Shown: positions 35,165-45,803 of the stretch, one piece after another
How the letters are laid out: each line of letters starts with the position of its first letter
Numbering within the stretch: the first letter of the stretch is position 1
Source of the DNA: Leptospira ainlahdjerensis
GTDB taxonomy: Bacteria; Spirochaetota; Leptospiria; Leptospirales; Leptospiraceae
Direction: 5' to 3'
NCBI RefSeq assembly: GCF_016919175.1
Contig: NZ_JAFFPU010000031.1
Location: 1-64,000, forward strand
DNA: 64,000 nucleotides
Translations under genes and position numbers: made by a program
The notes under the pieces: model-generated
Databases searched by the model: none
What the model was told of the DNA's origin: nothing
The model's input: the letters and a program-made list of their open reading frames with translations, nothing else

Positions 35165-35184
<20 letters not shown>
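34228..35184 (-). CDS. L-threonylcarbamoyladenylate synthase (Sua5/YwlC/YrdC family)
   Basis: Makes threonylcarbamoyl-AMP from threonine, bicarbonate and ATP for the t6A37 modification of ANN-decoding tRNAs. The YrdC domain (about 10-205) shows GGLVVFPTETVYGIGASAFD, KKRPSDNPLILHV, AVRIPSNPTARSFLEFC, PVAAPSANLSGKPS and STVIDFTSDPPILLRPGFV. A C-terminal Sua5-type domain follows (SPGLKYRHYAPICKVIL), so this is the long Sua5 form (318 residues). The start is TTG 35184, supported by GGAGAAAG and the need to keep the N-terminal strand. It overlaps the GH18 gene's end by 20 bases, suggesting coupled translation. Confidence 0.93.
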
Positions 35185-36796
<1,612 letters not shown>

Positions 36797-36960
36797 TGTG
36801 TTAACTGTTTTATTATCGAATCATAGACGTGGAAAATAAAGAAGTTTCCTTTCAGTCTTGGATTCAAGGATCCTCTTCCAGAGATTTCGAGGTGAGAGGA
36901 GTGTCAAATGGTTCTTTTTACAAGTTGACGAAATCCAAGGAGCAAGGGAAAAAACAGCTT

Positions 36961-37668
36961 ATGCCTCTTTCGAAACCTTTGAAATTATTTATCGCCTTAA
37001 ATGGATTCTTTCTCACGTTTCTGGTTCTCGCTGAAGTAACGGGTTCTAAACTTTTTGTCTCTTTCGGATTTACGCTTACGATCGGGGTGATTCCGTTTCC
37101 GATAACGTTTATCGTAACCGATCTATTGAACGAATACTATGGTCGCAAGGGGGTCCGTTTTACCACGCTCGTGGGGATGGTGATGATCTTTCTCGCTTAT
37201 TTCCTCTTAATGTTGGTTATGTGGATCCCCGCGGCTCCCAATTCTCCTGTGGATGACCGTTCCTTTCACATCGTCTTTGGTAATTCAGGAAAGATCATCG
37301 TAGGTTCCATCGTGGCCTACATCATAGGTCAACTCTTAGACATTCAGATCTTTCACTTTATACGGGTCAAAACGAAGAATAAGTTTATCTGGTTGCGAGC
37401 CACCGGTTCGACAATCGTTTCCCAGCTCGTGGATTCCTTCGTCGTGATTTATATCGCCTTGAGCGGTGGAAAGCTGAGCTTTGAAGAATTGAACCAGATC
37501 TCTACGAACAACTTTATTTACAAATGCGGGGTCGCGGTCGCGATCACACCGATCCTCTACGGAGCTCATAAACTCATAGATTGGTATTTGGGTGCGGACG
37601 CAGAAAAGATGATTTTGGCGGCCATGCACGACGGTCGATCCGACGTGGAACCGATTTCTCCGGGTTGA
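36961..37668 (+). CDS. yhhQ: Queuosine precursor transporter (YhhQ/QPTR family)
   Basis: A 235-residue inner-membrane protein with six to seven hydrophobic segments, predicted to import preQ0/preQ1 or queuosine for tRNA modification. The family signature FIVTDLLNEYYGRKGVRFTT is clear after TM2, together with SQLVDSFVVIYIALSGG and a late GAHKLIDWYLGADAE. I start at ATG 36961 (MPLSKPLKLFIALNGF). An earlier ATG at 36829 would add a polar, non-family N-terminus, and an in-frame TTG with AAGGAG in the way leaves the exact start uncertain. It complements the Tgt fusion elsewhere in the window. Confidence 0.9.
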   Translation: MPLSKPLKLFIALNGFFLTFLVLAEVTGSKLFVSFGFTLTIGVIPFPITFIVTDLLNEYYGRKGVRFTTLVGMVMIFLAYFLLMLVMWIPAAPNSPVDDRSFHIVFGNSGKIIVGSIVAYIIGQLLDIQIFHFIRVKTKNKFIWLRATGSTIVSQLVDSFVVIYIALSGGKLSFEELNQISTNNFIYKCGVAVAITPILYGAHKLIDWYLGADAEKMILAAMHDGRSDVEPISPG

Positions 37669-37680
37669 AACGGGCAAACC

Positions 37681-38274
37681 TTGGATCCGGATCGATTCGA
37701 ATTCTTTTTGACTTTGAAGACAGGGATTCTGCTTCTATCGGCTTTCATTCTTTTTTCTTGCGCTACGAAACCGGAAATGACATTTGAATCGGTGAAAAAA
37801 GGAGAGAATCTGGATCGGGTTCCTTCTATTTCTTTAGAAGAATTTTTTCAAATCTGGATTCGAAATCGAAAACATGTAAAAATTATGGTGAACGCTTACA
37901 AACTGTTCCAAGATTCAAAATTTGTCTATTTCGGCAAAAAAGAGTTCGGATTCTTTTCTTCCAACACTCATTTTTTTAAGATCGATCGGGAAATGTTGGA
38001 GAGAGAATTTCCGGCTTATGAAGAATTTGATTGTTCCGATCTAAAAGATCTTTTTTGGAAGCAGATTCTTCCCTTCGAGGATAAAGATTTTTGGAAGTCC
38101 TATCGGACGGTAGACAAAAACCGGTGCGGAATGAAATATCAGTTTTTCTTAATGAACCAAAAAATCGTTTTGGATGCGTATTGGGACCTGGAAAACTGTA
38201 GGGATTTGACCTCTCTTTCCGAAAAAAAGTATCGAGCAGTTTACGATTTGAAAAAGAAAAAGTTTCAAGAATGA
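37681..38274 (+). CDS. Hypothetical lipoprotein
   Basis: A 197-residue secreted protein with no recognised domain. A hydrophobic stretch (LKTGILLLSAFILFSC) ends in a lipobox-like LFSC, so the Cys is probably lipidated. No ATG precedes it, so the start is TTG, at 37681 or at one of the in-frame TTGs at 37708 or 37714. The mature part is rich in Phe, Lys and Asp (FCSDLKDLFWKQILPFEDKD). It follows the YhhQ gene by 12 bases and is convergent with the small VOC gene, 11 bases away. Confidence 0.7.
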   Translation: MDPDRFEFFLTLKTGILLLSAFILFSCATKPEMTFESVKKGENLDRVPSISLEEFFQIWIRNRKHVKIMVNAYKLFQDSKFVYFGKKEFGFFSSNTHFFKIDREMLEREFPAYEEFDCSDLKDLFWKQILPFEDKDFWKSYRTVDKNRCGMKYQFFLMNQKIVLDAYWDLENCRDLTSLSEKKYRAVYDLKKKKFQE

Positions 38275-38285
38275 GACGTTCTTTC

Positions 38286-38615
38286 TCACTCGAAATAGAA
38301 CCAGATTCGATTCTTCCAAGGATCCAAAACAGAAGAATATTTCAAATCCTGAGTTTCCTTTGCAAAGCCGCGACTCAAAAGAAGAATTTCTAAATTCTCC
38401 CATTCTTCTTTTTGAATCTGAAAGGTTAAGGTTCCAGGACTGACCGGGCAATTTTTGGATTCCTTACTAAAAATTAGCACGGCCCCATTCTCCCAAAAAA
38501 GTTCGGAATGAGCCTGGGAGTTTTTTCGGATCTTGAAACCGAAAAGTTCCGAGTAAAGATTGGCCGAGACGGAGCAATCGGAAGATTGGAAATTGGAAGC
38601 GTAAAATTGGAGCAT
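38286..38615 (-). CDS. VOC-family (glyoxalase-like) protein
   Basis: A 109-residue single-domain protein with the beta-alpha-beta-beta-beta layout of the vicinal oxygen chelate fold: YASNFQSSDCSVSANLYSEL, ELFWENGAVLIFSKES, GTLTFQIQKEEWENLEILLL, SSVLDPWKNRIWFYFE. Only some of the usual metal ligands (Glu/His) can be placed, so the substrate is unknown. ATG 38615 is preferred to an upstream TTG. Convergent with the lipoprotein gene and divergent from leuA. Confidence 0.65.
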   Translation of the reverse strand: MLQFYASNFQSSDCSVSANLYSELFGFKIRKNSQAHSELFWENGAVLIFSKESKNCPVSPGTLTFQIQKEEWENLEILLLSRGFAKETQDLKYSSVLDPWKNRIWFYFE

Positions 38616-38725
38616 GGTTTTCAAATCCGGATTCTAAAAAGAAGAATGCGGATTCTTCCTGTTTAATTGGTTGTCTAAAGAGTAAAACCGAAAAAACTGG
38701 AAGAAGAATTTTTTGCGAGTAAAAG

Positions 38726-40240
38726 ATGGCAACAGAAGATCAAAAGGATTACGTTCGAATTTTTGATACGACCCTTCGGGACGGAGAACAATGCCCCGGA
38801 GCCGCAATGACGGAGAATGAAAAACTCGAGATCGCAGCCCAACTCGCAACGATGAAAGTCGATATCATTGAAGCGGGGTTTCCCATTTCTTCCCCCGTTC
38901 AATTCCAAGCGGTAGAAAGAATCGCAAGGGAAACACCTGGTCCGATCATTGCTGCACTCGCAAGGGCGATGAGGGCCGACATCGAATCGGCGTCCAAGGC
39001 TTTGTTGCCCGCAAAAAAAAGAAGAATTCATACATTCATTGCGTCCTCCCCCATTCACATGAAATTCAAACTGGGAAAAGAACCCAAAGAAGTTTTGAAG
39101 ATGGCGATCGAGGCGGTTAAACTCTGTAGAGAATTTGTGGACGACGTAGAATTTTCTCCAGAAGACGCGACTAGGAGCGAACCGGAATTCTTAAGAGAAC
39201 TTTGTGAGGCCGTGATCGATGCAGGAGCAACGACTATCAACATTCCGGATACGGTCGGTTATACAACCCCGGCGGAATACGGGAATCTGTTCAAATTTTT
39301 AATTACGAATGTGAGAGGCGCTGAAAAGGCGATTTTCTCAGCCCACTGCCACAACGACCTTGGACTTGCAACCGCGAATTCTTTAGCAGCCGTTCAGAAT
39401 GGGGCTCGCCAGATCGAATGTACGATCAATGGAATCGGAGAAAGAGCCGGAAATACCGCGATGGAAGAAGTAGTAATGGCGATGAAAACTCGAAAGGATA
39501 CGTTAGGAATTCAGACTCGAATCAAAACCGAGGAAATTGCGCGCGCTTCTTATATTGTAAAAACGATCACAGGAATGCTCGTTCAACCGAACAAAGCTAT
39601 CGTCGGTGCCAACGCTTTCGCCCACGAATCCGGAATTCACCAAGATGGGGTGATCAAACATAGGGAAACTTACGAGATCATGAAACCTGAAACAGTCGGG
39701 CTTTCTTCCAATCGAATGGTTCTTGGAAGACACAGCGGAAGAGCTGGTTTCAAAGACCGGATCGTAAAGCTCGGCTTTTCCCCCCAGACGGAGGAGTTGG
39801 AGGCAGCTTACCAGAGATTCCTAGAAATCGCTGATAGAAAAAAAGAAATCTATGACGAAGACATAAGAGCTCTTTTTTCGGACGAGACAAGAAAGTCCAC
39901 GGGGGATCGTTATCAACTGGAAGGTTTTACGGTTTCGACTGGGACAAAGAGTACTCCAACGGCAGGAGTTAGAATTTCGATCGACGGTCATATCCGAGAA
40001 GAATCCGCAACCGGAGATGGTCCCGTAGATGCAATCTACAGGGCGATCCAAAAAACAACAGGGATGGACCCGGATGTTTCTCGGCTTGTAATCTCGCCCG
40101 TTACCGAAGGACAAGACGCAATGGCGGAGGCCTCCGTAACTTTGGAATACAAAGGAGAGAGAGTCGTCGGAAAAGGGAGCTCGACGGATATCATTGAAGC
40201 TTGTTCCAGAGCTTATATTTCGGCCCTGAATCGACTTTAG
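38726..40240 (+). CDS. leuA: 2-isopropylmalate synthase
   Basis: Condenses acetyl-CoA with 2-oxoisovalerate, the first committed step of leucine synthesis. The 504-residue protein opens with the DRE-TIM signature IFDTTLRDGEQCPGAAMT. It continues with VDIIEAGFPISSP, SAHCHNDLGLATANSLAAV (metal His), GIGERAGNTAMEEVVMAM and the flexible linker HESGIHQDGV. A C-terminal LeuA dimer domain (TAGVRISIDGHIREESATGD) can bind leucine for feedback control, which argues for LeuA over citramalate synthase, although Leptospira also has a related citramalate synthase. No leader or T-box is seen upstream. Convergent with the DUF1564 gene, 5 bases apart. Confidence 0.9.
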   Translation: MATEDQKDYVRIFDTTLRDGEQCPGAAMTENEKLEIAAQLATMKVDIIEAGFPISSPVQFQAVERIARETPGPIIAALARAMRADIESASKALLPAKKRRIHTFIASSPIHMKFKLGKEPKEVLKMAIEAVKLCREFVDDVEFSPEDATRSEPEFLRELCEAVIDAGATTINIPDTVGYTTPAEYGNLFKFLITNVRGAEKAIFSAHCHNDLGLATANSLAAVQNGARQIECTINGIGERAGNTAMEEVVMAMKTRKDTLGIQTRIKTEEIARASYIVKTITGMLVQPNKAIVGANAFAHESGIHQDGVIKHRETYEIMKPETVGLSSNRMVLGRHSGRAGFKDRIVKLGFSPQTEELEAAYQRFLEIADRKKEIYDEDIRALFSDETRKSTGDRYQLEGFTVSTGTKSTPTAGVRISIDGHIREESATGDGPVDAIYRAIQKTTGMDPDVSRLVISPVTEGQDAMAEASVTLEYKGERVVGKGSSTDIIEACSRAYISALNRL

Positions 40241-40245
40241 TATTT

Positions 40246-40797
40246 TTAGGAGTTTTTACTAGGATAGCTTGGAGGAAATGCAAATGGGTAAAAAAAACCT
40301 ACCAATGGGTTTGGATCGAAATCGAGTTCTCTGGAAATTCGATTTTCGTCCAAATTTAAGGTCCAGATCATTCGGTATGTCCCGTGAAACCTAGGAACTC
40401 CTAGGTTTAAAGTTTCAACGATAGAATCTCCGACTCCAATCTCGTCCAACCATAGCATATAATTAAACAAAAAACACCTCGAGACTCCATGAGCTGCCGC
40501 TAAAGCACCTAACATCGCCCACGCGCCCGTATTCACCCGAATACTCATCTTTTTCATTTTTCCCGCACCCCAATTATACTGAATCTTCCCTGCCCTCCAG
40601 TGAAGCCTCTTCATCGAAGCAACATACTTTGTATATCTCCTCAAAAGATAGGGAAGCTTTCTCGAGAGAATTCTCCTCTCATCCACATCCAGGGTATTCC
40701 AATGAGAAAGAGGAATCAGAATCGAGTCCGTTCCCATTTCTCCTTCGATCAAAGCGGATTCAATTTTTCCCTGAGAGTAAGACGAGAGAAGTTCCAT
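40246..40797 (-). CDS. DUF1564 family protein
   Basis: A 183-residue protein that matches my memory of the Leptospira-restricted DUF1564 family: LLIPLSHW-type N-terminal region, KYVASMKRLHWRAGKIQYNW, and the highly conserved RVNTGAWAMLGALAAAHGVS followed by RCFLFNYMLWLDEIGVG. Leptospira genomes carry many dispersed paralogues. A short helical DNA-binding-like fold has been suggested for such proteins, but function is unknown. Its last bases lie 5 bases from the leuA stop. Confidence 0.7.
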   Translation of the reverse strand: MELLSSYSQGKIESALIEGEMGTDSILIPLSHWNTLDVDERRILSRKLPYLLRRYTKYVASMKRLHWRAGKIQYNWGAGKMKKMSIRVNTGAWAMLGALAAAHGVSRCFLFNYMLWLDEIGVGDSIVETLNLGVPRFHGTYRMIWTLNLDENRISRELDFDPNPLVGFFYPFAFPPSYPSKNS

Positions 40798-41099
40798 ATC
40801 TCAAGACGGTTCTCCTAAGATCAGGCGCGGAAGAATCCTATCAAAAAAAAAGTAAAAATTCTAAAAAAAAGAACAACAAGGCTTCCGAAAGGAAACGAAA
40901 ACAATCTTCTCTTCCTTTCTTCACAAAACCGGAATCCAAACAAACTGGAAATTTTCCTAATCTTTTCAACCCAGCGGAAGCCACATTTAGTTTGAACCCA
41001 AACCAACTAATCTCAAAACCAAAGAATTCTCTTGCCCGTTTTTGGGTCCGTTTTCAAGGTAGAAACCAAAGATTCTTTTTTTATACAAACAGGTTAGTT
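40798..41099. other. Intergenic gap before the FadH-type gene
   Basis: About 300 A-rich bases. The plus-strand frame is open throughout and continues into the FadH-type gene, but it reads as low-complexity Lys/Asn/Ser without a domain, so I treat it as leader. No repeat copy or clear promoter was seen. Confidence 0.4.
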
Positions 41100-43109
41100 A
41101 TGAAATATTCTGAAATTTTTCAACCGATCCAAATCGGTTCGATTACCCTTCCCCATCGAGTGATTATGGGTTCCATGCACTTAGGGTTAGAAGGAATGCC
41201 AATGACCGCGGAAAGAATGATCGCATTCTACGGGAGAAGGTTCGACGGAGGAGCTTGTTTTATTACGACCGGAGGAATCTCCGTCAATCAAGAAGGGAAA
41301 GGATCCAATATCTTTTTTAATTTCCAAAAAGAGGAAGATTGCAAAGAACTCTCAATCGTAGCCAACGCGCTCAAACCGAAGGGAGTTTTTTGCGCCCAAC
41401 TCTTTCATGCGGGAAGATACGCCTATCACAGAGAACTCGTCGCGCCTTCGGCGCTCCGAGCCCCCATCAACCGATTTATCCCAAAGGCATTGACCGAAGA
41501 AGAAGCTTGGAGAACGATCGAGGATTTCGGAGATTCCGCCCTCAAAGCCAGAGAAGTAGGATTCGGCGCAATTGAAATTATGGGAAGCGAAGGTTACTTG
41601 GTGAATCAATTTTTCTCCTCCGTCACCAATCAGAGAGAAGATTTTTTCGGCGGAACTCCCGAAAAAAGAATGAACTTCGCCATAGAAGTGATGAAAAACG
41701 TTCGTAAAAAGGTCGGCAAAGATTATCCGGTTGTCTACCGTATGTCCGGCATCGACCTTATCCCCGGCAATCCCACCTTTGAGGAAGTGGTCCTACTCGC
41801 AGAAAAACTCAAAGAACACGGAGCCGACGCACTCAACATCGGAATCGGTTGGCACGAATCCAGGATCCCCACGATCTCCATGCTCGTTCCCAGAGGGGCC
41901 TGGGCCAAAATTTCGGGAAAGATCAAAGAAAGAGTCAAGGACATACCGATCATCGCTTCCAACCGGGTAAACATGCCCGAAACCATGAGTCGAATTCTTA
42001 AGGATCAAGAAGCGGATATCCTGAGTATGGCACGACCCTTTTTGGCGGATCCGGAAATTCTCAATAAGATCAAAGCGGATCAGGAAGAAAGAGTCAACAC
42101 TTGTATCGCCTGCAACCAGGCTTGCTTGGATCACACATTCAAAGAACAGATGGTATCTTGTCTCGTAAATCCCTCAGCCAACCGCGAATTAGAAATCAGC
42201 AAATTAAAGAACGCTGAGAAAAAGCACGTTGTCATCATAGGCTCCGGCCCTGGAGGACTTGAATCTGCTAGAATCAGCGCGATCCGTGGACACAGAGTTA
42301 CGGTCTTAGAAGCATCGGATAAGATCGGAGGACAACTCAATCTCGCGGCCCAAATCCCCGGAAAATCTGAATTCTTCGAAACGATTCGTTATTTCAAAAA
42401 CGAACTCAAAAACCTTGGAGTTGAAATCCGATTCGGCCATCAAGCTACGTTAGACAGCATTCTCGCCCTAAAACCGGACGCAGTGATCTTCGCGACCGGT
42501 GTAAAACCGAGAGAATTCTCCCTTCCCGGAATCGAAAAAAAGAAAACCGCGTCCTATGCGGACTATCTTTCCGGAAAATTCATTCCCGGTAAAAAAGTAG
42601 CGGTGATCGGAGGTGGAGGAATCGGATGCGACGTCGCACATAAACTCACGGAAGAAGAAGCTCCGACGATCGATTCTTACTTTCATAAATACAATGTAAT
42701 GTCTTATACAAAAGCGCAGATCCAACCCGAAAAATCCGATCGCAAAGTTTCCATCTTCCGAAGATCGGGAAAAATTGGATCCGGACTTGGGGCCACGACT
42801 GCTTGGGCCCTTCTTCAAGAATTGGAATCCAAAGAAGTCGGCTTCTATACCTCCTTGAGTTATAAGGAAGTTACCGACCAAGGTTTGGTCGTAGAAACCA
42901 AAAAAGACGGTCCCGTCACGATTGAATGTGATTCCATCATTCTCTGCGCGGGACAGTTGAGTGAAGTTTCACTTTATGAAGAATTCAAACAAAAGGTCTC
43001 GAATATTCCCAGCTTTCTCATCGGAGGAGCCAAGGACGCTTCGGGAATCGATGCGAAACGAGCGATGCTGGAAGGTTTTGAAGCGGCGCTTACAATCGGA
43101 GTAAACTAA
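41100..43109 (+). CDS. fadH: 2,4-dienoyl-CoA reductase / NADH:flavin oxidoreductase
   Basis: A 669-residue flavo-iron-sulfur enzyme, near the 672 residues of E. coli FadH, which reduces 2,4-dienoyl-CoA during oxidation of unsaturated fatty acids. The N-terminal OYE-like barrel (about 1-370) starts MKYSEIFQPIQIGSITLPHR and has AQLFHAGRYA. A cysteine cluster CIACNQACLDHTFKEQMVSC binds 4Fe-4S. The C-terminal half has FAD motif VIIGSGPGGLESARISAIRG and NAD(P)H motif VAVIGGGGIGCDVAHKL. I start at ATG 41100; a long upstream reading is low-complexity. This fits a fatty-acid-fed lifestyle. Confidence 0.9.
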   Translation: MKYSEIFQPIQIGSITLPHRVIMGSMHLGLEGMPMTAERMIAFYGRRFDGGACFITTGGISVNQEGKGSNIFFNFQKEEDCKELSIVANALKPKGVFCAQLFHAGRYAYHRELVAPSALRAPINRFIPKALTEEEAWRTIEDFGDSALKAREVGFGAIEIMGSEGYLVNQFFSSVTNQREDFFGGTPEKRMNFAIEVMKNVRKKVGKDYPVVYRMSGIDLIPGNPTFEEVVLLAEKLKEHGADALNIGIGWHESRIPTISMLVPRGAWAKISGKIKERVKDIPIIASNRVNMPETMSRILKDQEADILSMARPFLADPEILNKIKADQEERVNTCIACNQACLDHTFKEQMVSCLVNPSANRELEISKLKNAEKKHVVIIGSGPGGLESARISAIRGHRVTVLEASDKIGGQLNLAAQIPGKSEFFETIRYFKNELKNLGVEIRFGHQATLDSILALKPDAVIFATGVKPREFSLPGIEKKKTASYADYLSGKFIPGKKVAVIGGGGIGCDVAHKLTEEEAPTIDSYFHKYNVMSYTKAQIQPEKSDRKVSIFRRSGKIGSGLGATTAWALLQELESKEVGFYTSLSYKEVTDQGLVVETKKDGPVTIECDSIILCAGQLSEVSLYEEFKQKVSNIPSFLIGGAKDASGIDAKRAMLEGFEAALTIGVN

Positions 43110-43189
43110 ACCGAAAAAAATATTTTTTTTAGCTCGCCTCTTCTCCTCCGAACACATTCAGGAACCGTTTGTGTTAGGAGGAGAATCTA

Positions 43190-45559
43190 TTGTTCTCAAA
43201 ATTCATCCCAATTCTCATCATTCTTTCCGCCCTTTCCTGTGAACCGGAATTCCAACCGGAAACGACCCGGGATCGGATTCTCGATCTTTCCGGAAACTGG
43301 GAGATCGAAACCAAACCGGAAGAATTTTCACCACCTTCCCCGAAAAAAAAAGAACCGATCCAAACCGTTCCGATTCCATCCAATCTAATAGAATGGAAGA
43401 AAACGCCAAACGAAAGCATTTTACTTCGGAAGAGAATTTTTAAAACGGAAGAGCAGGTTTTTCAAAGCCTTTGTTTAGGAAAGATTTCGGATCAAACCCG
43501 AGTCTTTTTCAATGGAACCGAACTCCAAGAAGAATTGTTTTCTTTCTACCAAAGCTCGGTCCCCCAGGGTTACGACCGAACTCGAATCTACACGATCCCT
43601 CAGTCCGTTATCCGGGAAGAAAACGAGATCGAAATAAACATAAAACCCTATTTCGAATACGAGTTTGGAATTCTTTCCGGCCCCATCGGCATCGGGCCTT
43701 CCTTCGAAATTTGGAAAGAATTTTGTTTTTCCGAGATCGGAGGACTTTTTTTGTTCTCTTCCTTTCTTTTGATAGGAGGATTTTTTATATTTCTCTCGGC
43801 GCGCGAAAAACGAAAGAATGAAAATTTTTACTTCGGTTTTTTCCTCGTTTTCTTTTCGTTTTACCAAATCTCGCTCAGCGAGTTCAAATATCTAACCGGT
43901 TGGCAGATTTTGTACTTAAAGAAATTGGAATATTCTTTTTTAGTGTTCTTATTTCCCCTGTTTTGCAGATTTCTCGGTTCCCTGCTGAAAAAACCGGAAA
44001 GAAGGTTCCAAAAAATTCTGGAAATCGGATCCGTTCTTCTATCGGGTTTGTTCTGGTTTTCTCCGAACGTATTGGAATTGGATCGATACAATCGTTACTT
44101 GCATCAGACGTTATGGGTCGGCTACGTCATTCTTTCACTTCAACTGATCCTTCCGAATCTCGGAAGAAAAAAAGAATCCGGGAAAATTCTTTTTGGAATT
44201 CTTTTTCTGGTTCTCTGTGTAGGAATCGACGCCCTATCGGAAAGAGGCAAATTTTCGATGATTCGCCTCTCCGGATTTGGAGTCAGCGGTTTTCTATTCT
44301 TTCTTACTTTGATCCTCTCGGATAAGTTTGTGGGGATGAAAGAAAAACTGAGAACATGGAATCAGGTTTTGGAAATGGGAATCCGTAAACGGACGAAAGA
44401 ACTCACCCAGAGCCTTCAAGAAGTAAGAGCCCTAAAAGAACAACAAGACGGGGACTACTTTCTCATCACACTTCTCTTCCAGCCCTTTCTTTCCAAAGAT
44501 AAACGAAACGATTTTGCAAAGATTGAAGTTTACAGAAGGCAATACAAACGTTTTCAATTTAAGAATCGCAACTACGAAATCGGAGGCGACGTGGTTCTAA
44601 ACGAATCCGTTTTTATATCCGGAATCGAATATCAGGTACTGATCAATGCGGACGCGATGGGCAAATCCCTCCAAGGAGCGAGTGGAGCATTGATCTTTTG
44701 TTCTATCGTAAAAAGTTTTTTACAGACTCCCGATTACGAATTTCGAAGTCCTGAAAATTGGCTTTTTCACCTCTATAAAAATCTTCAGGCCGTATTCGAA
44801 TCCTTCGACGGAAGTATGCTCGTTTCTTCCATTCTTTCGCTTTATAGAATCGAAACAGGAGATCTCTTTTTTCTAAACTGCGAACATCCCCCGATCGTAC
44901 TTTTACGAAATCGAGAAGCGACCTATCTTTTGGAGGAAGTAACGCTCCGAAAGATAGGATTTCCATCTTCCGAACTTCCGATTCGAATCGAATCCTTTCA
45001 GGTTTTACCGGAGGACACGATTCTTTTCGGTTCTGACGGGCGAGAAGATTTGTTTTTATCCTTGGATGAAGATCCAACTCAAAAACAGAAAACCTCTTCT
45101 CCTGAGATCTTTTTCCAGACCGTGCAGGATTCGATTCCGAACCTGGAACATCTGGAGGGAAGAATCCGGACTTACGGAGAACTTTCCGACGACCTGAGTT
45201 TTCTTAAAATCCAAAGAGCCAAAGTGGAAAAGAAAAATCTTTCCTCCAACGAGTGGGGATTTTTACTGAAAAAAGGAAAGGAAGCGATTCAAAAAGAAGA
45301 ATGGCAAAAGGCGACAGCCTACTTTGCGAAAGCTTCAATTCTTAAACCCTCTGATTTCCATCTTGCAAAGATTTGCCTTCTTTTGGCAAAAAAAACACAA
45401 AATTTCAAATTGATCCGACTCTTTTCCGAAAAGGTGGCACTTCGATCGAAAGGGTTGGCTCTAACAGGTTCGGAGCAAACGGAACTTTCCTCCATAATAG
45501 AGATTTCCGGAGGAAAAACCCCAAGCCTTCAAGGCAAAGTGATAAAAAAAGCCTCATAA
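43190..45559 (+). CDS. Membrane receptor with SpoIIE-type PP2C phosphatase and TPR-like tail
   Basis: A 789-residue signalling protein. The start is TTG 43190, strongly supported by AGGAGGAG six bases upstream. The signal sequence ends in the lipobox-like LSALSC. An extracytoplasmic jelly-roll-like domain (about 30-180, with SGNWEIETKP and RIYTIPQSVIREENEIEINI) resembles GH2-type sugar-binding domains. Seven membrane segments (about 185-375) recall 7TMR-DISM receptors. A coiled linker leads to a SpoIIE phosphatase (about 425-670): YEIGGDVVLNES, NADAMGKSLQGASGALIF, LFGSDGRED. A TPR-like pair follows (GKEAIQKEEWQKATAYFAKA). It probably dephosphorylates an anti-sigma-antagonist protein in response to an outside ligand (inference). 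Confidence 0.85.
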   Translation: MFSKFIPILIILSALSCEPEFQPETTRDRILDLSGNWEIETKPEEFSPPSPKKKEPIQTVPIPSNLIEWKKTPNESILLRKRIFKTEEQVFQSLCLGKISDQTRVFFNGTELQEELFSFYQSSVPQGYDRTRIYTIPQSVIREENEIEINIKPYFEYEFGILSGPIGIGPSFEIWKEFCFSEIGGLFLFSSFLLIGGFFIFLSAREKRKNENFYFGFFLVFFSFYQISLSEFKYLTGWQILYLKKLEYSFLVFLFPLFCRFLGSLLKKPERRFQKILEIGSVLLSGLFWFSPNVLELDRYNRYLHQTLWVGYVILSLQLILPNLGRKKESGKILFGILFLVLCVGIDALSERGKFSMIRLSGFGVSGFLFFLTLILSDKFVGMKEKLRTWNQVLEMGIRKRTKELTQSLQEVRALKEQQDGDYFLITLLFQPFLSKDKRNDFAKIEVYRRQYKRFQFKNRNYEIGGDVVLNESVFISGIEYQVLINADAMGKSLQGASGALIFCSIVKSFLQTPDYEFRSPENWLFHLYKNLQAVFESFDGSMLVSSILSLYRIETGDLFFLNCEHPPIVLLRNREATYLLEEVTLRKIGFPSSELPIRIESFQVLPEDTILFGSDGREDLFLSLDEDPTQKQKTSSPEIFFQTVQDSIPNLEHLEGRIRTYGELSDDLSFLKIQRAKVEKKNLSSNEWGFLLKKGKEAIQKEEWQKATAYFAKASILKPSDFHLAKICLLLAKKTQNFKLIRLFSEKVALRSKGLALTGSEQTELSSIIEISGGKTPSLQGKVIKKAS

Positions 45560-45724
45560 TCCGTCTCTATACAAATTTATTGTTGAAAATGTTTCAATTT
45601 AACATTATAAGTCATAATTAATTCATTCTTTGGAAAGAATCGAGCTTTTTTTAAGGAATGAAGCACAGTGGATCCGTTTCAAAATCTCCTATTCACTGGT
45701 TGCCGTCTAAAGCCAGCTCGCTTG

Positions 45725-45778
45725 CCGGGGTTGAATCCGATTCCTATTTTGTAAAACGGGAATTGGATTCCTCCCCGG
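45725..45778 (+). promoter_or_regulatory. Strong hairpin in the leader of the next small gene
   Basis: Bases 45725-45744 pair with 45759-45778 in 18 of 20 positions (one G-U, two mismatches), with outer arms CCGGGG / CCCCGG and inner arms GAATCCGATTCC / GGAATTGGATTC around a 14-base loop. It ends 25 bases before the ATG at 45804. The following AGTTTTATC is a weak U-run, so it may be a terminator, an attenuator or a leader structure. Confidence 0.5.
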
Positions 45779-45803
45779 AGTTTTATCTCTTGGGGGTGTA
45801 TTT

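Noticed and set aside
40629..41099. Upstream extension of the FadH-type protein
   Set aside because: The extra 157 codons are low-complexity Lys/Asn/Ser; the family starts at MKYSEIFQ (ATG 41100).
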